Part shown: in pieces, positions 59,610 to 64,000 of the stretch | How positions within the stretch are numbered: position 1 is the stretch's first letter | Layout of the letters: each line of letters begins with the position of its first letter | Source: Saccharicrinis aurantiacus | GTDB lineage: Bacteria > Bacteroidota > Bacteroidia > Bacteroidales > Marinilabiliaceae | NCBI RefSeq assembly: GCF_001660705.2 | Contig: NZ_LYBV02000020.1 | Coordinates: 62,001 to 126,000, forward strand | Direction: 5' to 3' | Length of the DNA stretch: 64,000 nucleotides | Made by a program: the position numbers and the translations under genes | Notes under the pieces: model-generated | Told to the model about the DNA's origin: nothing | What the model saw: only the letters and a program-made list of their open reading frames with translations | Database searches by the model: none

Positions 59610-62474
59610 ATGAAAAAAGAAGCTTCTATTTTATTAAGTGTAATGCTGTTGTGTGTTTTAAACAGTACAGGGCAAACATCTGTTGATTTTCAAAAAATTG
59701 ACAATACCCGTATAGAATCAGACCCTGCTGTTACGTGGCGTCAGTTTGGCCCTGGTGGTTCGGGCAATAATTATTATCTATTCTGGCATCCAACGGATCC
59801 AGATATTATTTTCCAAGGGCCCAATATGTATAATGCTTATCGATCGGTAAATCAGGGGGAAACCTATCATGGTATATTAGATGAAGATGGACCTGGTTAT
59901 AAAACAGGAGAAAGAGGGCCAATTGAAATAAATACCCCAGATTTTTCGAGACAGGAACCTAATTTTGGATTCTGCACCATGGAATTGTATAGCCGCATCT
60001 ACGAAACTAATGATACAGGTGCAACATGGACTATGAGAACCGATATTAATGATCAGTTTGAGGGACAAATGATAAATACCATTGTTGTTGACCCAACAGA
60101 TGATAACATATGGTATGCTGGTTCAGGAACAGTTAGTGATGCAAATAGGTTTGTTTTTACTTACAACATGCCACATGGTTTCAATAGTTCGGTTACTAAT
60201 CATCAGGCCAGAGTATGGAAGACCATTGACAGAGGTGATACTTGGGTTGATGTAAGTCCTTCAAACCTAAATGATGATGCCCAGATTGTTCGTATTATGG
60301 TACACCCAAGTAACCCTAATATTGTTTTTATGGCAACAACTTATGGGTTTTACAAGAGTGGTGATGGAGGTAGTACCTGGGAGGCAAAAAACTCAGGTTT
60401 CGATAATAGCATCATCAGGTCGTTAGATATGCATTATGATGTAGGTACAGGTAAGGTATTACTTTATGCTATCGATTTAGTCAAATATATTCCCGAAGGA
60501 ACTTCCATTAGTTACAATGGTGGTGTATTTAAAAGTAGTGACGAAGGAGATAATTGGTTAAAGATAAATAGTAATATGCCTTTGCCTAATTCAATTTTAA
60601 ATGACTATACAGTTAAAACCTCAATATATAAGATAGCGTTATCTGATTGGTTTGGTAAAACGCAAGATGAAGTAGAAGCCTTGTATCCAAATTTACCAAC
60701 AACGCTTTTGCATTCAGTAAGCAAGGTTCGAGTAGACCCTACTAATGCCAATAAGGTTCTTGTACTAAACAACTATAAATCGCAATATACTTTTAAGGGA
60801 GGAATGATGTGGCGAACAGAAGATGGAGGTAATAGTTGGTTTGTTACATTCCGAAATGGCACCAATTGGGAGGGTGCCGATCAGTCAATTTGGGAATCAA
60901 GAGGAAATCCCACCTCTCATAATGTAGACTATAGAGCCCAAGATGAATGGGAATTAAGAGATACTTATGATCAAAAAGCTGGAGCTACAGTTGAGTTTAA
61001 TAGTGATGGCTCGGTTATTATGTTTCAGGTAGCTAAGGTTGTATGTGTTTCAAGAGATGGAGGAGATACTTGGGTTGAGAATGATGAAATTGATGCATTG
61101 CCCGATCAGCAACATTGGGTTGGTGCAGGAAATAGTAATCTACCAGGAGCTGATATTATTCAAGATTCAAGGATTGAACATATTTATTTATGCTCAGGCG
61201 AAAATTCTATTTGGAGAACAACCGACGATGGTGAGAATGTAAGAGAGAATGCACAAGCCGTTTATAAAATGAATATACCAAATAAAGCTGATCCAAAAGA
61301 ATGTTCTGTATCTTCAATGGTTATTCATCCTAACGATGTTAACACTCTCTTTTCAGTGCACTATAGGCAGGCTTTTAGTGGTATGTTAATGAAGTCTTCT
61401 GACGGAGGAGCTCATTGGGAAGAGCATGGTAAAGTACTTGACTTCCCAACCGATATAACATTATCAAATGCTACAATCCATCAATTAAGTTTAATAATAG
61501 ATCCAGATAATGTTAATAAATTTTATGTTACAGTACCGCAAAAAACGGTTAATGATCTTACTTATATAAAATCCGGAAATCTGGATGAACCTTTTGGAGT
61601 CTATCGGTCAGTCGATGGAGGTATTACTTTTCAAAAAATAAACAACGGTTTTCCTTCTGTTAATCAAAACAAACTGCGAGTACAAAAGTTGATGCTCGAT
61701 CCTGTTAATAAGGGTGTAGTCTATGCGGCTGCAACAGGCCAGGCAGGTGGACTTTATAAGCTTGCTAACAATAGCGATACTTGGCAAGAAGTAAATATCC
61801 CTGCTGGTATTGAAGATGTAAATGATGTGTTTTTAACAGATGACAAATTGTATATATCATGCGGTTCTTCATCAAATACAGATACCAGTATTGGAGGCGT
61901 TTGGGTTTCAAATAATCGAGGTGAAACATGGGAACAAGTTTTTAAAAGTTGGTTTGTTAATCTGGTTCGTGTAGCTACTTATGATCCTGATGTCATTATG
62001 GTTTCCATTCCTTCCACAGATATGGTTAACCCCGGCATATATCGTTCATTGGATGGAGGTGATTCATGGAGCAAAATAAACACAGGAAACCTTCAGTCAG
62101 ATCGGCTAAACGATTTAGAAATTGATTTACATCAAGAAGGAGTTTATTGGTGCTCTACCTACGGTGCTGGTTTTTATAAGGGAACTGATCCTTCCTTACT
62201 TCAAAAGGCGACTGTTAATAATAAGAATTACAACTCTAAAAACAGTTTTATAATCTATCCTAATCCAGTTACTGATGGAATAGTTTATTTCACTAATTAC
62301 GTTGGAGATGCCCAAGTAAGGTTCTTTGATATAAGTGGTGCATTGGTGCACGTTTCAGATGTAAACTATGGGAGTACAAGTATCTCAATTGATCATCTAA
62401 AAGGAGGGCTTTATAGTGTTCAGTTAATTTCAAGTAACAACATATCAGTATGTAAACTAATTGTAAATAAGTAA
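59610..62474 (+). CDS. large BNR-repeat protein with T9SS sorting domain
   Basis: A 954-residue exported protein. After a signal peptide (ASILLSVMLLCVLNSTGQ) it contains many BNR/sialidase-type repeats with S-x-D-x-G-x-x-W patterns (KTIDRGDTWVDVSP, KSGDGGSTWEAKNSG, KSSDEGDNWLKI, RTEDGGNSWFV, KSSDGGAHWEEH, RSVDGGITFQKI, RSLDGGDSWSKI), indicating one or two seven-bladed propellers, as in GH74- and sortilin-like proteins. The last 70 residues are a type A sorting domain (IYPNPVTDGIVYFTNYVGDA onward). It is a surface glycan-binding or glycan-cleaving protein; no Asp-box enzyme family can be fixed. It is in the sulfatase operon. Confidence 0.8.
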   Translation: MKKEASILLSVMLLCVLNSTGQTSVDFQKIDNTRIESDPAVTWRQFGPGGSGNNYYLFWHPTDPDIIFQGPNMYNAYRSVNQGETYHGILDEDGPGYKTGERGPIEINTPDFSRQEPNFGFCTMELYSRIYETNDTGATWTMRTDINDQFEGQMINTIVVDPTDDNIWYAGSGTVSDANRFVFTYNMPHGFNSSVTNHQARVWKTIDRGDTWVDVSPSNLNDDAQIVRIMVHPSNPNIVFMATTYGFYKSGDGGSTWEAKNSGFDNSIIRSLDMHYDVGTGKVLLYAIDLVKYIPEGTSISYNGGVFKSSDEGDNWLKINSNMPLPNSILNDYTVKTSIYKIALSDWFGKTQDEVEALYPNLPTTLLHSVSKVRVDPTNANKVLVLNNYKSQYTFKGGMMWRTEDGGNSWFVTFRNGTNWEGADQSIWESRGNPTSHNVDYRAQDEWELRDTYDQKAGATVEFNSDGSVIMFQVAKVVCVSRDGGDTWVENDEIDALPDQQHWVGAGNSNLPGADIIQDSRIEHIYLCSGENSIWRTTDDGENVRENAQAVYKMNIPNKADPKECSVSSMVIHPNDVNTLFSVHYRQAFSGMLMKSSDGGAHWEEHGKVLDFPTDITLSNATIHQLSLIIDPDNVNKFYVTVPQKTVNDLTYIKSGNLDEPFGVYRSVDGGITFQKINNGFPSVNQNKLRVQKLMLDPVNKGVVYAAATGQAGGLYKLANNSDTWQEVNIPAGIEDVNDVFLTDDKLYISCGSSSNTDTSIGGVWVSNNRGETWEQVFKSWFVNLVRVATYDPDVIMVSIPSTDMVNPGIYRSLDGGDSWSKINTGNLQSDRLNDLEIDLHQEGVYWCSTYGAGFYKGTDPSLLQKATVNNKNYNSKNSFIIYPNPVTDGIVYFTNYVGDAQVRFFDISGALVHVSDVNYGSTSISIDHLKGGLYSVQLISSNNISVCKLIVNK

Positions 62475-62600
62475 CAACATAAGATTTATTTCTAAAGTAA
62501 TTAACCAGCAAATTGTAGAACTAACGTGATCTACAAATCATTCACTGAATAGTGAAAATTGATCGACCCTAAATAATATTTCAAAATTAATCTACGTAAA

Positions 62601-64000
62601 ATGAAAAACAAAATGAAACCAGTAAATGCTTTAATAAGGTGGCATATAGTAATATTAATACTATTATTTTCCACATTTGAAGTATTTGCTCAGAAATTAA
62701 ATGTAAGCGGAACTATAACAGATGCTGAGGATGGAATGCCAATTCCTGGAGTTAGTGTTGTAATAAAAGGTACTAGCATGGGAACCATTACAGATATGGA
62801 CGGCAAGTACTCTATTAAAGCAGAAAAAGGTAATATACTTATTCTACGTTTTATAGGTATGCATTCTACCGAATTTGAGGTAACAAGTATAGAGCATAAT
62901 GTAATATTAGAGAAGGATCTTGTTAATCTAGAAGAAGTGGTAGCTATAGGTTATGGCATACAAAAGAAAAAGGAAACCACCGGAGCTGTAGTTCAAATTA
63001 AAAATGAAGAGTTAGCTAAAACTACTACCTCTGATATTGGTACGGCACTGCAAGGACAAATAGCGGGAGTTAGTGTTACTTCTAGTACTGGGCAGCCTGG
63101 AGCAGAAGCTAATATATTAATACGTGGTTTTTCATCTATTACGGATGGAAATAATCAACCCCTGTATGTTGTTGATGGAATTCCGTTTGACGGAGATCCA
63201 AAACTATCTATTAGTGAAATTGAAACTATGGATATACTTAAGGATGCAGCTTCAGCTTCTATTTATGGTACAAGAGGGGCAAATGGGGTTATTCTTATTA
63301 CAACTAAACAGGGTAAAAAAGGTTTAATGACCATTTCTGTTAATAGTGAATACGGAGTACAACATATAACGTCACAAGATGCTATTAATGTAATGACTCC
63401 AGAGGAGGAAGTTTATGTGCAGTTAATTCAATCTGAACAAAATACACCTGATAAAGAATTGGTTCAGCTTACTAGTTTAATTTCAAATAATAAGTCGCAA
63501 TTTACTAATAATTTTGATATTAGTGATGTTATCCAAAACGATTGGGCTGCCATTCAAAACCATAGTATTAATATATCTGGCGGTAAAGAAGATTTGACTT
63601 ATAGCTATTCAGCCAATTATTTTGGGCAGGATGGAGTGTTAACAGGGTCAAAATATAATAGATTTAATACTCGTATAAATACAGTTTTCACAAAAGGAAA
63701 TTGGAAAATAAATACAAATATTGGTTTTAGACGCGATGAGCAAGATTACTCGCCAAGTAATTTACTAACTTATATATACCGATATCATTCATACCAACCT
63801 GAAATCAATTTAAATTCAACTTCATTGGAAGATGCAGGAGGTGACGATGGAGATGTTGAACGTTTAGGAAGTATTGCTAAAAATATTATGAAAACTGATG
63901 AGCGTATTGGTAATAATCATTTCGGTAATATAAGCGCACAATTAAAAATATCAAAAGCATTAAGCCTTACCATACGTGGTGGTGCCAACTTTACTGACAA
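62601..64000 (+). CDS. SusC/RagA TonB-linked outer-membrane receptor (5' part)
   Basis: Open from ATG 62601 to the end of the window (466 complete codons, continuing). Signal peptide (IVILILLFSTFEVFAQ), a carboxypeptidase-like domain (VSGTITDAEDGMPIPGVSVV ... GTITDMDGKYSI), then the plug domain with VVAIGYGIQKKKETTGAVVQ (about 113-132), the TonB-box region before it, IRGFSSITDGNNQPLYVVDG and the SusC hallmark LKDAASASIYGTRGANGVILI. These import glycans together with a SusD lipoprotein, which should follow beyond the window. It is the last visible gene of the sulfated-polysaccharide locus, 126 bp after the BNR gene. Confidence 0.95.
   Translation, partial: MKNKMKPVNALIRWHIVILILLFSTFEVFAQKLNVSGTITDAEDGMPIPGVSVVIKGTSMGTITDMDGKYSIKAEKGNILILRFIGMHSTEFEVTSIEHNVILEKDLVNLEEVVAIGYGIQKKKETTGAVVQIKNEELAKTTTSDIGTALQGQIAGVSVTSSTGQPGAEANILIRGFSSITDGNNQPLYVVDGIPFDGDPKLSISEIETMDILKDAASASIYGTRGANGVILITTKQGKKGLMTISVNSEYGVQHITSQDAINVMTPEEEVYVQLIQSEQNTPDKELVQLTSLISNNKSQFTNNFDISDVIQNDWAAIQNHSINISGGKEDLTYSYSANYFGQDGVLTGSKYNRFNTRINTVFTKGNWKINTNIGFRRDEQDYSPSNLLTYIYRYHSYQPEINLNSTSLEDAGGDDGDVERLGSIAKNIMKTDERIGNNHFGNISAQLKISKALSLTIRGGANFTD

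Overview
The window comes from a Bacteroidota chromosome, most likely a marine, polysaccharide-degrading member of the Bacteroidales/Marinilabiliales type (lineage is inference). The supporting signs are type IX secretion sorting domains, a SusC/RagA TonB-linked receptor, a DUF4136 lipoprotein, paired sulfatases, TAnnTTTG-type -7 promoter boxes, AT-rich spacers and weak Shine-Dalgarno signals.

Region 1 (about 68-22773) is an integrated mobile island. It is bounded by a 30-bp direct repeat (68-97 and 22744-22773). The right copy is the 3' end of an intact tRNA-Arg(CCT) gene. Next to it lies a tyrosine recombinase of IntDOT type, then an RteC-like protein, a MerR-like excisionase with an 18-bp palindrome beside it, a DnaD-like replication protein and a DnaC/IstB-like ATPase. 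No relaxase, conjugation, capsid or terminase gene is present. The cargo is modular. From the left it holds: a Fic protein; a small HTH gene with 11-bp-phased operator-like repeats; a conserved-looking unknown protein followed by a small membrane protein, a holin-like protein and a DUF5675 (L,D-transpeptidase-like) protein; a two-gene unit (ACP-like plus outer-membrane barrel) laid out like an integron gene cassette; 1.6 kb of non-coding, hairpin-rich DNA; a two-gene unit of a multi-pass membrane protein plus an ARMT1/DUF89 protein; a kinase-like plus secreted protein pair; a McrBC-like type IV restriction pair; and an HNH/zinc-ribbon protein. Several short repeat families lie at the borders between modules.

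Region 2 (22.9-48 kb) is ordinary chromosome. It has TauE/SafE, a TetR-nitroreductase-SDR group sharing a palindromic operator, pyrH, a PorT-like barrel, a maltoporin-like porin, aquaporin Z, a hemolysin III homologue, dsbD followed by two TlpA-type thioredoxins (one with no active-site cysteines), grpE-dnaJ, a clan GH-A glycosidase, kbl, a PepSY membrane protein, two tandem TonB paralogues, hflX, an AraC regulator, two small envelope proteins and asd. Many genes end in clear intrinsic terminators.

Region 3 (48-64 kb) is exported and glycan-related. It holds a lamin-tail-domain surface protein, a polysaccharide-lyase-like lipoprotein, a membrane acyltransferase-like protein, a TPR-LuxR regulator, a T9SS-sorted protein, two sulfatases overlapping by 4 bp, a large BNR-repeat protein with a T9SS tail, and the 5' part of a SusC gene that runs off the window. 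The last five probably form a locus for using a sulfated polysaccharide.

The most promising undescribed material lies inside the island: the membrane/ARMT1 pair, the unknown protein-holin-DUF5675 cassette with its phased operator, and the attC-like cassette.
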